This document shows positions 44,008 to 52,718 of a stretch of 64,000 bases of DNA, piece by piece (the stretch's first letter is position 1; each line of letters begins with the position of its first letter). The position numbers were made by a program, and so were the translations under genes. Origin of the DNA: Flavobacteriales bacterium UBA7468 (GTDB taxonomy: Bacteria; Bacteroidota; Bacteroidia; Flavobacteriales_D; Crocinitomicaceae); NCBI GenBank assembly GCA_002478565.1, contig DLPC01000018.1, positions 130,894 to 194,893 of the forward strand, read 5' to 3'. Below the pieces are notes generated by a model. It saw only the letters and a program-made list of their open reading frames with translations. It ran no database searches and had not been told where the DNA came from.

Positions 44008-45644
44008 TGAATTTGTAATTTTTTAGTTAGGGTGTGTTGGTCGTTAAAAATGAGCTGAATCGTATAGTTTCCTGAACCAAGCTCTAATTGTTTGAGGTCT
44101 AGCGTTTTTTTGGTGTTTTTAATTTTTTCATAATATACTTCATGGACTAATTTCCCATTCGCATCCAGTATAAAACACTCGACATTTGCTTTTTGCTCCA
44201 GTTTAAAATCAAGATAAGCCAAGTTTGCCGCAGGATTAGGAAAAAGCGAAACATTCAATGTACTGGTTTCAGGCATAACCTCAATAGCCGAGCTTGTTGT
44301 TCTTTTCAACCAAACTTCGTAAACCACGGCATTTGCAGCTGTTGCCCCTGTATTATTCGCAGTAAACGGATTGAGTTGCGTACTTTTTATACCACCTACA
44401 AGATGTCCAATGAGCAAAGAATCTTGTGTAATTGCTGCCAAATCAAGGATCTCAGCCTCATAAAAAGATAGATTTTCTTGGGCTATAAATTCGGCACTAG
44501 CACCGAGTAAACCAGGCATTTCATTGCTCAAGACATACTCATGATATGCGCCGTCCGGCCCCTGGGCCAAGTTACTGATTGTTCTTACAAAAGGTACATT
44601 TGGGTCATTGATGAGGCTTCCATTTTGATAAAAATACTGACTAATTCCACCTAAAAATACATGATGCATGGTACCGGTAGCTGTATCAAAAGCACTGAAT
44701 TTACTTGAATGGTAATTGCTCAAGTACTGACTAAAACCGTTGACAGCTGTATGTCCACTGGCTTTAATTTCAACTGGATACAAGAATGGAAGGTCGGCAT
44801 TGATTTGAAAAACTCCCGACGAAATAAGGTAGCCAAATTCACCATTTGGATAAACATGTGGCAATAAATTGTAGTCTCTTCGATGTAAATTTACTTGATC
44901 TGTAATTTCTTGGTAATTGAGTACTGCCAAGGGTTGCCCAACGGGTGTTAGTTCAAATTTTTTGAGACCATCCACATAAGTTTGAACAAATGTCGGATTA
45001 TTCATGGGGTTATAGCGACCATCAAAGCGGTGACCACCTATCAAAAAGTATTGCTGTCCGATTTTCCCTAAATTTCCGCCTGTCACTGCGAAGCGTTCGT
45101 CTTGAATTTGCTTGAAAAATGGCGCAATTGCCTGATTTGCAATGATGGCTTGAATGAGCCCATCTAACTCAATGGTTGTGAGGTAAGGAAAAGTAATGTG
45201 GTCGTTTGCCGAATTGCTGTAAGCATAACCACCTGTAAGAATCAAGGTGTTGCCATCCTGATAAAAATTCATATTGGTACTTTGCAATTGCTCTTGGAGG
45301 GTAATAGAAAGTTCAGCCAGAGATCGACTCCATGATTGTTTGGTCGCAAGGTCTAGCACCTGCAATTGCTGATTGTTCTGACTTGCCGGAAAAGCATTAA
45401 ATGGTTGCCGAGCATGAATGCCGTCTGGCCTCCCACCAACAAGCAGCACCTTGCCATTGTGTTGCCCCCAAGCAAAAGAATGCAGCCCATTGAATCCTGA
45501 AACAGAATCAGCTTTCAAGAGAATTTCAAAGGGAAAATTTCCGGTTTGTGCGAAGCTTCGAATAGAAAACACACACATGAAAATAAATAGGATATTAAAT
45601 TTCGACGATTTAAATTTTAAAATTTTCAATATCTTCATAATCAT
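44004..45644 (-). CDS. Kelch-like beta-propeller protein with T9SS sorting domain
   Basis: 546 residues. Signal peptide ends about residue 33 (IRSFAQ). Kelch-type blades with GG pairs: WGQHNGKVLLVGGRPDG, DGNTLILTGGYAYSNS, IGQQYFLIGGHRFDGRYNP, and HHVFLGGISQYFY. The type A sorting domain (SLFPNPAANLAYLDFKLEQ ... SGNYTIQLIFN) covers the last 80 residues, so the protein is T9SS cargo. Function unknown. The downstream gene is the interrupted methyltransferase, sharing an ATGA overlap. Confidence 0.82.
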   Translation of the reverse strand: MIMKILKILKFKSSKFNILFIFMCVFSIRSFAQTGNFPFEILLKADSVSGFNGLHSFAWGQHNGKVLLVGGRPDGIHARQPFNAFPASQNNQQLQVLDLATKQSWSRSLAELSITLQEQLQSTNMNFYQDGNTLILTGGYAYSNSANDHITFPYLTTIELDGLIQAIIANQAIAPFFKQIQDERFAVTGGNLGKIGQQYFLIGGHRFDGRYNPMNNPTFVQTYVDGLKKFELTPVGQPLAVLNYQEITDQVNLHRRDYNLLPHVYPNGEFGYLISSGVFQINADLPFLYPVEIKASGHTAVNGFSQYLSNYHSSKFSAFDTATGTMHHVFLGGISQYFYQNGSLINDPNVPFVRTISNLAQGPDGAYHEYVLSNEMPGLLGASAEFIAQENLSFYEAEILDLAAITQDSLLIGHLVGGIKSTQLNPFTANNTGATAANAVVYEVWLKRTTSSAIEVMPETSTLNVSLFPNPAANLAYLDFKLEQKANVECFILDANGKLVHEVYYEKIKNTKKTLDLKQLELGSGNYTIQLIFNDQHTLTKKLQIQ

Positions 45645-45713
45645 TAATTTAATTGCATTTACCTCTATTTATAGTTCATGTTTTTTTAAACTTGTGACTT
45701 ATTTAAAAACATC

Positions 45714-47441
45714 CTAATAAAATTGATACGGGACACCAGTAACTTGGGTTAATAAATTTTGTGGCGCATCTAAAACTTTTGCGCTGCCATGTGGTTTTGG
45801 TGTTACAACTTGATGTGTCAATAAATAGGATTCCATTACTTTGTGCAAAGTATGTGGCGTATTTTTTGGATTACTTACACCTTTAATTCTACAAAGCATA
45901 TCAGTAGGGTCGCCATCGCGTTCACAGGCTAATATGCTGTAAGTTTTATTCAATTCTAATGGTTGAGAACCTACAATTACCTTTTTTACGCGCTGCCCTT
46001 GCTCTGCATAGGCTAAGAACTCAACCTCCATTCCTTTGAACTTGATCACCCAGCCACCAAAACGCTTTGAAGCATCTTGGGCAAATACATTATTGAGTTC
46101 TTTTTCTAACCAATTGCGAATTTGCGTACCGCTAACCTCAGCTGTTCGAACTGTAGAGTCTACAGGTAACATATCAAAAATAAAACCTTTTGTGATTGGA
46201 ATATTTCCTGTTTGATCCGGAGTTGTCCTTGGCGGACAAAATCTAAAACCATTTGAAAGGACGATGTCAATCTCGGGGAATTTCCAATCAAGTGCATCGA
46301 GAATCATAGTATCAATCGGGTTTTCCACAACAAAATAACGATAAAGTGGTATTGTACTATACCCTACCACACGATTGATTTCAGCCGAAAAAACAGATTC
46401 TTTCTCTTTGAGCAACTTGGACATTTTTTCATCTGGACTTAAACTATCCGATTGCACCTCAAGTAATTCATAGCGTTCAGCAACTAATTTACCTTGCTCA
46501 AAATCTAGTTCTAAGGAACCAACAAAAGAACCAAAAGCACCCGGCTCTACAACTTTAGTGTACTGACATTGGATGGGATTTCTAACCCTTTCATGCGTAT
46601 CACCACCAAAAATGTAATCTACACCTGCACAACTTGGATCGTTACCTAGCGCTATTTGCTGGGATAAACCTAAATGAGCTAATAAAATGACCACACTACA
46701 CTGTTCTTGATTACGGAGCACATCGACATAATGTGCTAAATTTTCTTCTGGCTTTGTATAGATAATTCCTTTACTGTAATTTGGACTTTGACGAATTGGT
46801 ACAAGTGGATCAGTATAACCCAAGAATCCGATTTTGATACCTTCAACCTCCCAAATTTGATAGGGTTGAAAGATGAGTTCACCTCGTTTACCTTCTCCAA
46901 GATCATGATACATATTGGTACATACCTTTGGCGAATGCAGCGCCCCCATAAGTTGTTGCATTTTAGACTTTCCATAAATAACTTCCCAATTACCGGGTAA
47001 GTACAATTGATAGTCCAAGGCATTGAGTATGGGAACAAACGCTTCTCCGGTAGTTTCAACACTTAATTGGGAACCCTGAAACATGTCACCTGTATCCACT
47101 AAAAAAGTGTGTTGATGCCTCGCTTTCAATTGTTTTAGAAATGTCTGCAACTGAGCATAACCACCAGTTTTTCTAAATACGGCTTGCTCGTTTTCCCAAA
47201 ATAACTCATCATGGGGATGTATCTGACAATGCACATCTGTTGTCTGCAAAAGTTGCAAGGTAAGCTTAGGGCTTTTTCTCTCTTTTTCATTTGCTGAAAA
47301 GAGTAAATCATCGTGATTACCTCCATTCGAATTTTCATTCAAATCCTGAGCTAATGCATGCGGAGCAATTAAGCTACCTAGACCTATTGTACCTAATGTT
47401 TTGAGAAAAGTACGGCGTTGATTTTTATATTTTGATTTCAT
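45714..47441 (-). CDS. SoxB-like Tat-exported metallophosphoesterase / 5'-nucleotidase family
   Basis: 575 residues from ATG 47441 (an in-frame start at 47486 would precede the Tat signal). Tat motif RRTFLKT at 9-15. The calcineurin-like domain covers about 60-340: TTDVH (D69, H71), LVDTGDMFQG (D119), PGNWEVIYG (N151, W152, E153), LLAHLG (H256) and GGDTHE (D281, H283). W152 in place of the His of 5'-nucleotidase GNHE resembles SoxB thiosulfohydrolases; D281 in place of the usual His of GHTH is unusual. A C-terminal 5'-nucleotidase domain follows (GFRFCPPRTTPDQTGNIPIT). Last gene of the sulfur locus. SoxB cleaves sulfonate sulfate from SoxYZ, but no soxYZ is in the window, so the substrate is uncertain. 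Confidence 0.75.
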   Translation of the reverse strand: MKSKYKNQRRTFLKTLGTIGLGSLIAPHALAQDLNENSNGGNHDDLLFSANEKERKSPKLTLQLLQTTDVHCQIHPHDELFWENEQAVFRKTGGYAQLQTFLKQLKARHQHTFLVDTGDMFQGSQLSVETTGEAFVPILNALDYQLYLPGNWEVIYGKSKMQQLMGALHSPKVCTNMYHDLGEGKRGELIFQPYQIWEVEGIKIGFLGYTDPLVPIRQSPNYSKGIIYTKPEENLAHYVDVLRNQEQCSVVILLAHLGLSQQIALGNDPSCAGVDYIFGGDTHERVRNPIQCQYTKVVEPGAFGSFVGSLELDFEQGKLVAERYELLEVQSDSLSPDEKMSKLLKEKESVFSAEINRVVGYSTIPLYRYFVVENPIDTMILDALDWKFPEIDIVLSNGFRFCPPRTTPDQTGNIPITKGFIFDMLPVDSTVRTAEVSGTQIRNWLEKELNNVFAQDASKRFGGWVIKFKGMEVEFLAYAEQGQRVKKVIVGSQPLELNKTYSILACERDGDPTDMLCRIKGVSNPKNTPHTLHKVMESYLLTHQVVTPKPHGSAKVLDAPQNLLTQVTGVPYQFY

Positions 47442-47501
47442 AGTAGCGGGTTTAGTATTTGTAATTCTTGAAATCTCAAAAATCAAATAGTTGAAGCGGA
47501 A

Positions 47502-48335
47502 TTAGTGTGAGGATGCCCCTGGAAAGGCAAGTTCTTTGATAATGATGTAAAGACCCATCACCAAAACAAACCAACCAAATCCTTTTTTAAGCGCAGCGCC
47601 ATCAATTTTTTTAGACAATTGATTCCCAATAAAAATTCCAATAATTGCCAAGATTGTCACTACGCCTAAAAGTGTCCAATCCATTTTGTCAGAATTTTCC
47701 AAAACATCACCAGTAAAACCAATTAATGATTTTGCGGCTATAATCAACAAACTTGTTCCTACAGCCTGTTTCATAGGTAATTTGGATAGCATCACCAATG
47801 CTGGAATGATGAGAAAGCCTCCACCTGCTCCAACTAAACCAGTCAAGACGCCAACAACACTCCCTTCGAGAAGAATCATTGGATAATTAAAAACGCGTGG
47901 TGCAGTACTATCCAATTCCTCTTTTTTCTTATCCCTAATCATGGAAACTGAAGCGGCAACCATCAAAATAGCAAATAAGAGCATCATTGCTAATGCTTTT
48001 GTAAATGGTAAATCTCCAATCGAAAATATTGTGTTTGGAATGGCAGGCACCAAAACTTTTCTGGTTACGAACACAGCAATGATCGAAGGAATTCCAAAAA
48101 CAATCGCTGTTTTTAAGTCGATCATCCCAGACCTGTATTTAGGAAAAGCGCCAACAAGGCTACTTAAGCCAACGATAAAAAGGGAGTAAGCTGTTGCTAA
48201 AACAGGATCAACTTTAAAAAGATAAACTAATACCGGAACTGTAAGAATTGATCCTCCACCTCCGATTAAACCAAGTGATATCCCGATCAATGTACTGGCA
48301 AAAAGCCCAAAAATTGTAAGTAAGTCAAACGCCAT
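47502..48335 (-). CDS. TauE/SafE-family sulfite or organosulfonate exporter
   Basis: 277 residues from ATG 48335 (an in-frame TTG at 48342 was not used). Seven to eight membrane helices. The family repeats are visible: GISLGLIGGGGSILTVPVLV at the N-terminus and GVLTGLVGAGGGFLIIPALV in the second half. TauE/SafE proteins export sulfite and related anions. Next to persulfide dioxygenase-like and cytochrome genes it would remove sulfite formed from persulfide. It lies 30 bp after the porin gene and 60 bp before the SoxB-like gene. Confidence 0.92.
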   Translation of the reverse strand: MAFDLLTIFGLFASTLIGISLGLIGGGGSILTVPVLVYLFKVDPVLATAYSLFIVGLSSLVGAFPKYRSGMIDLKTAIVFGIPSIIAVFVTRKVLVPAIPNTIFSIGDLPFTKALAMMLLFAILMVAASVSMIRDKKKEELDSTAPRVFNYPMILLEGSVVGVLTGLVGAGGGFLIIPALVMLSKLPMKQAVGTSLLIIAAKSLIGFTGDVLENSDKMDWTLLGVVTILAIIGIFIGNQLSKKIDGAALKKGFGWFVLVMGLYIIIKELAFPGASSH

Positions 48336-48365
48336 GATGGTCAAATAAAAAAGTATGAAAAATAG

Positions 48366-49835
48366 TTAGAAATGATAGTTGAGTACAAAATTGGTGAGTA
48401 ACATATTCACCTTGTTGAACTCGTATTTAGGGTTATTATAAGTTTCCCCAACACCGTATTTGCACACCAAAAGTAATTGACCTTCTAGACCTTGCATGAG
48501 GTGATTTAATTTCATCCGAAGGTCAATATTCATTTGCAAATAGCTCGGCATGCCGTATTTATTCAGCGCATAATTTTTGACATCTGGTAAGCTAAAGTAA
48601 CCAAAGGCGATACCGCTTTTTTGATACAAGGAACTTTTATTTTGATTTTCTATTTTAAAAACAAAGGCATGAACATCACCAAAACCTTCATTTCTCTCGC
48701 GGGGCATAAATGTGAAAAATGGATCACGACCCCACTCTCGAGCAAAAAGATATCTTCCCTCAGCTGTAATACGGTTATAATTCAATGAATAATGCCATCT
48801 TTCAAATTCCAATTTGGTACGAAATCCGTAAGTCATGGACTTTGATCCAGCTTGCATGTAGGTCTTGTTGGGGTCTTCATTGCCGCCGTCGGCAAGCGCC
48901 CATTGTCTGATAAATTGCGCGCCATTTTGCCAATTAAACTGCCCAAGTTTGAACGTATGAATTGCCTGGTGAAAGGTGCTATTTAAAATACCCGGAAGAT
49001 GATAATCCCAGGCCTGGTATTCAAGCTGCTTGTTGATGTGATATTGAAAGGAAGCGACCCCAATAAATGGCAATTCTAAATTTTCTCTGAAATGAGCAGG
49101 AGCACCATTCACATCTACACCTTGGCTATATAAACCTATGGATTCTGCCCCCTTGTACCATTTGGTTGTACTTCTCGGAGAAATGGCTGTGAGTATTCCG
49201 CCTTGGAAGCGAATTTTTTCATTGATCACTTGGTCTACCCATAAGCCCTCGACACCTGTACCTCTCATACGACCATCCTGAATATTTATTAATGGCGAGT
49301 TAATCAATTGCCTACCTAAAATTATTTTCCCTCTTTTAAAATTATATTTGAGATACAATTCTTCCAAACGATCCATATCCCTATGATTATCAGGATTTTC
49401 AATATCAAATAAACCAATTTCATAACGACTCAATTGTCCTGTTATTGGGTCTGGATCATGCAAAACTGATGAACCGATATTGAAAAAATAAAAACCACTT
49501 ACAGCAAATTGAAAATGATGAAAAGAATTGGTTTCAAAGCGCAGGCCTCCACCAATAGCATTGGCAAAATAGTCTGATAAGGCACCTTCATTGGTGGTTT
49601 GGCTGAAAAAATAGCGGAAATGACCTGCAGTTGAACCTGTTTTGAATGCGTATAACAAGGAAGTTGAGTCCAAGACATCTTGTGGCTTACCTTTCCACAT
49701 AATTGGCTGTTCAGATAACTCGTGGTGTTGCGCAAAGTAGCCTTGAAAGAGAAAAAATGTCAATAAAAAACTAAAAAACAATCGTTTCTTCCAGAAATGC
49801 TGTAAACCGGTTTTCTCCTTATCCATTCTTTGCAT
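48366..49835 (-). CDS. OprD-like outer-membrane porin
   Basis: 489 residues (Met4 at 49826 is an alternative start). Signal segment FFSFLLTFFLFQGYFAQ. The mature barrel resembles OprD-type substrate-specific porins: FKTGSTAGHFRYFFSQT, LYLKYNFKRGKIILGRQLIN, DGRMRGTGVEGLWVD, and a final strand LTNFVLNYHF ending in Phe. Within the sulfur gene cluster it probably admits thiosulfate or another sulfur anion through the outer membrane (inference). Part of the minus-strand unit that starts with the metallo-beta-lactamase/rhodanese gene at 54134. Confidence 0.78.
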   Translation of the reverse strand: MQRMDKEKTGLQHFWKKRLFFSFLLTFFLFQGYFAQHHELSEQPIMWKGKPQDVLDSTSLLYAFKTGSTAGHFRYFFSQTTNEGALSDYFANAIGGGLRFETNSFHHFQFAVSGFYFFNIGSSVLHDPDPITGQLSRYEIGLFDIENPDNHRDMDRLEELYLKYNFKRGKIILGRQLINSPLINIQDGRMRGTGVEGLWVDQVINEKIRFQGGILTAISPRSTTKWYKGAESIGLYSQGVDVNGAPAHFRENLELPFIGVASFQYHINKQLEYQAWDYHLPGILNSTFHQAIHTFKLGQFNWQNGAQFIRQWALADGGNEDPNKTYMQAGSKSMTYGFRTKLEFERWHYSLNYNRITAEGRYLFAREWGRDPFFTFMPRERNEGFGDVHAFVFKIENQNKSSLYQKSGIAFGYFSLPDVKNYALNKYGMPSYLQMNIDLRMKLNHLMQGLEGQLLLVCKYGVGETYNNPKYEFNKVNMLLTNFVLNYHF

Positions 49836-49874
49836 TACTTATATTTAGAATTAAACGCGTTGGTAATTTTAGCT

Positions 49875-50837
49875 TTACTTTTTATTTTTTTTCATTGCTG
49901 TAAAAGGGCCATACTTATGTTGCAGTTCTGAGAATTGATCCGCATAGGGGCCAAATGGATGATCGATTGGTTTTTTACTGATATCTGGCCAATCCTGAGG
50001 TACCGCTTTGTGTGGTCGCGGCTTACTTTCAATGTAAGCGGCAACATCCCAAGCGTCTTCATCTGAAAGCTCTGGCGCTTCATGACTTACTCCTAATGGC
50101 ATGTTGTATTTAACATATTTGGCCATATTACTAATTCTACTCAAACCAGCCGCATTATTGAAACTACGAGGGCCCCATAAAGGTGGATATACATATGATT
50201 GACCAATTCCATCTATAATACCTTGTCCATTTGACTGATGACAACTCGCACAACGCAATTCATATACCCCCTTACCCCTTGAAGGATCTGCTGCCCTGTT
50301 TAAAAATGGTAAGTCTTTGAGTCCTGAACCAGCAGCTTTTTCACCTTTTTTCACATTTTCACCAAGGAATTTCATGTAGGCGACCATCGCACGCATTTCC
50401 TTGCTATTTTCCAAAAGTGGTTTGCCATTTAAGCTGCGTTCAAAGCAATCATTGATGCGCTTTTCAATGCTTTCCATCTTGCCGCTTCTTGCTCTCACTT
50501 TTGGATAAGTAGAGGCAACCGAACCATAATTGTTTCCGAAGGGTTTGGTGCCGGCATTCAGGTGGCAATTCTGACAATTGAGGCCATTTGTTTGCTGTGC
50601 AATTCGACCCTTTGGACCAAAATAATAGGCGGTGTAAATAATTAAGTCACGGCCGTAAAGCACCTCCTTCGATTTTTGATCGTCTTTGATATCAAACACA
50701 TCTAAGGGCTGCCAAAATTCGCTGAGTGGCGTTGCTTGTATTTGCTGGGCTTCTGAAAGAGTCTGGTGATTATCTACAACCCCACCACAGGAAAACAACA
50801 ATAAAGTCAGCGCAAATAAAACAACGATTGATTTCAT
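49875..50837 (-). CDS. TsdA-like diheme cytochrome c lipoprotein (thiosulfate dehydrogenase type)
   Basis: 320 residues from ATG 50837 (an in-frame TTG at 50852 overlaps the previous stop). Lipobox LLFSC (Cys17). Two heme-binding motifs: CQNCH (C88, C91, H92) and CASCH (C196, C199, H200). The N-terminal half matches TsdA: NGLNCQNCHLNAGTKPFG, then ARSGKMESIEKRINDCFERS. C131 lies 39 residues after H92, the spacing I recall for the distal Cys ligand of heme 1 in Allochromatium TsdA. TsdA oxidises two thiosulfates to tetrathionate, or runs in reverse. Membrane anchoring by lipid is notable. 11 bp follow the YeeE-type gene. Confidence 0.85.
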   Translation of the reverse strand: MKSIVVLFALTLLLFSCGGVVDNHQTLSEAQQIQATPLSEFWQPLDVFDIKDDQKSKEVLYGRDLIIYTAYYFGPKGRIAQQTNGLNCQNCHLNAGTKPFGNNYGSVASTYPKVRARSGKMESIEKRINDCFERSLNGKPLLENSKEMRAMVAYMKFLGENVKKGEKAAGSGLKDLPFLNRAADPSRGKGVYELRCASCHQSNGQGIIDGIGQSYVYPPLWGPRSFNNAAGLSRISNMAKYVKYNMPLGVSHEAPELSDEDAWDVAAYIESKPRPHKAVPQDWPDISKKPIDHPFGPYADQFSELQHKYGPFTAMKKNKK

Positions 50838-50848
50838 AATAAAACTAA

Positions 50849-51262
50849 TCAATGAGGTAATTTATTCTGAAATACACCATATAAATAAGTGCCAATTGCC
50901 GCAAAAAGTACAACAATGGTGAAACTCAAGTAGCCGTAGCCGATGTTGACGACCATTGGGCCCGGGCAAGCCCCGCTAAGTGCCCAACCCAAACCGAAAA
51001 TTGAACCACCGATCAGGTAACGCCAAAAAGACTTTTCCTTTGGTGCAAAATTGATCGGGTTGCCTTGATAATCTTTCCAGTTGAATTTTTTAATGAGTGC
51101 GGTTCCAATGACCCCTAAAAATACAGCTGTTCCGATAATTCCATACATATGAAAATTCTGAAAACGAAACATTTCTTGGATACGGTACCAACTCAATGCT
51201 TGAGATTTTGCCATCACGATGCCAAACAAGATCCCAACAATTAAAAACTTGATTAATTTCAT
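50849..51262 (-). CDS. Half-size YeeE/YedE (DUF6691) transporter subunit
   Basis: 137 residues from ATG 51262. The frame opens further upstream inside the neighbour, but MKLIKFLIVGILFGIVMAKS is a normal first helix and starts 2 bp after the previous stop. Four membrane segments; the conserved cysteine motif LSGACPGPMVVNIGYG lies near residue 97. YeeE/YedE proteins move thiosulfate or related sulfur species, as in E. coli TsuA and the PmpAB pair of bigR operons. Paired with the gene immediately upstream. Confidence 0.88.
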   Translation of the reverse strand: MKLIKFLIVGILFGIVMAKSQALSWYRIQEMFRFQNFHMYGIIGTAVFLGVIGTALIKKFNWKDYQGNPINFAPKEKSFWRYLIGGSIFGLGWALSGACPGPMVVNIGYGYLSFTIVVLFAAIGTYLYGVFQNKLPH

Positions 51263-51264
51263 GA

Positions 51265-51822
51265 TTAAAAAATGAGAGGGAAAATAATATGGGTCATTAG
51301 TAATCCGCCAATAAAGAAGCCAATAACGGCTATCAAGGAAGGTAGCTGCAGATTGGAAATTCCGGAAATAGCATGCCCAGAGGTGCAACCACCTGCATAG
51401 CGAGAGCCAAAACCAACAAGTAGGCCTCCGATTGAGAGCACAGCAAATCCTTTGAGTGTAAACAATGCATCCCAGCTAAATAATTCTGCCGGCTGAACCT
51501 CCTTTGCTTCTGAAAACCCTAGCTTGGATAAGTCATTGGCTGTACTTTCAGCAATTTGAAAAAGTGATCCATCATTTAAAAATTGATTTGCGATATAGCC
51601 GCCTATGATTGCTCCTACCAAAAAGACCAGGTTCCAAGATTGCGTGCGCCAATCGAAATCAAAGAATTTCACACGCTTTCCGGCACCGGCAATGCTACAC
51701 AAGGTTCTGAGATTGGAGGAAAATCCGAAACTTTTTCCAAAGAAAAGCATTAAGAACATGACCGCAGAAATAATGATTCCTGAGAACCACCATGGCCATG
51801 GTTTCAATATAAAATCGAGCAT
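51265..51822 (-). CDS. Half-size YeeE/YedE transporter subunit
   Basis: 185 residues, four to five membrane helices, with the conserved GSRYAGGCTSGHAISGISN motif containing the functional Cys near residue 146. Together with the 137-residue partner it makes the split form of the YeeE transporter (PmpA/PmpB-like). The segment at 48-110 is a longer loop than usual (AESTANDLSKLGFSEAKEVQ). Probably imports or channels thiosulfate or another sulfane compound. 45 bp after the universal stress protein gene. Confidence 0.88.
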   Translation of the reverse strand: MLDFILKPWPWWFSGIIISAVMFLMLFFGKSFGFSSNLRTLCSIAGAGKRVKFFDFDWRTQSWNLVFLVGAIIGGYIANQFLNDGSLFQIAESTANDLSKLGFSEAKEVQPAELFSWDALFTLKGFAVLSIGGLLVGFGSRYAGGCTSGHAISGISNLQLPSLIAVIGFFIGGLLMTHIIFPLIF

Positions 51823-51867
51823 AATGTTGGGTTTAGTATGGTTTGAAGTAAAAATTATCGTTTCAAT

Positions 51868-52686
51868 CTAGATATGAAAAGTTAAAATAGGTTTATACAT
51901 ATGGTTCACCAATTTTTCGGTAGCACTTTTATGGAAAATTCCACCTTTGGCATGGGTGCCAATTAAAAGAAAATCAACACTTTGCATTTGATCAAAATGT
52001 AAAACACCTTGTTCCACATCTTTTTCAAGCAATATGTGTTTTCTAACATGCGCTAGTTGATGTGAAGTTGCAAATTGATCCATTGCTTTTAATACTTGAT
52101 CCTTGTCAGAATCTGTTTTTAAGAATTCTAACAAATGAACCTGATGCGCAAAGGCTTGAATAATAGCTAAAGACGCTTTGGGTAAAGTAAGTGCCTCTTT
52201 ATCAAATTGATGTACTAATAGAATTTCTTGGGGTTGCCAATCACTTCTATCGCACATTAATGACAACACCGGTACACTTGACTGTCGAACAACGTGTTGT
52301 GTTTTGCTTCCGCTTAGTTTTTCAACCCAGCCATCCGTGCCTTTAGTTCCCATGACAATCAAATCAAAGTTTTGCGCTTCAGCATAATTACTCAGCGCAT
52401 CTACTGTCGGGCCCACAAGAATGTGGTGACCTGCAAAATCACCTTCAATTGCTTGTAATTTTTGTAATGCAATATCTCTCTGAACTTTGATATATCCCGG
52501 ATCTATTTCACCACAAGTAATGATGTTACCGTCTGGCAAAATACTCACTGTCTCAGGAAATGGCAAAACATGAGCAAGATGAATTTCTATAGCTACTTTT
52601 TTTGCTAATTGCTGCAATAAAATTTGAGCATAGGTGGCTTGAACCGAAAAATTAGTCGGGAGTAAAACCTTGAGTGCTGTTGCCAT
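51868..52686 (-). CDS. Universal stress protein, tandem UspA domains
   Basis: 272 residues from ATG 52686; the frame extends upstream into the end of the previous gene, but MATALKVLLPTNFSVQATYA is the usual UspA beginning. First domain about 1-140, with the nucleotide-loop-like VMGTKGTDGWVEKLSGSKTQ and VVRQSSVPVLSL; second domain about 145-272, ending LLIGTHAKGGIFHKSATEKL. Two-domain Usp proteins bind ATP or other ligands under stress. Its place in a sulfur operon suggests a role in sensing the redox or energy state, but the sequence does not tell. Confidence 0.88.
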   Translation of the reverse strand: MATALKVLLPTNFSVQATYAQILLQQLAKKVAIEIHLAHVLPFPETVSILPDGNIITCGEIDPGYIKVQRDIALQKLQAIEGDFAGHHILVGPTVDALSNYAEAQNFDLIVMGTKGTDGWVEKLSGSKTQHVVRQSSVPVLSLMCDRSDWQPQEILLVHQFDKEALTLPKASLAIIQAFAHQVHLLEFLKTDSDKDQVLKAMDQFATSHQLAHVRKHILLEKDVEQGVLHFDQMQSVDFLLIGTHAKGGIFHKSATEKLVNHMYKPILTFHI

Positions 52687-52718
52687 AGTGAAAAGAATTT
52701 TAGCGCGTCGACACAAAC

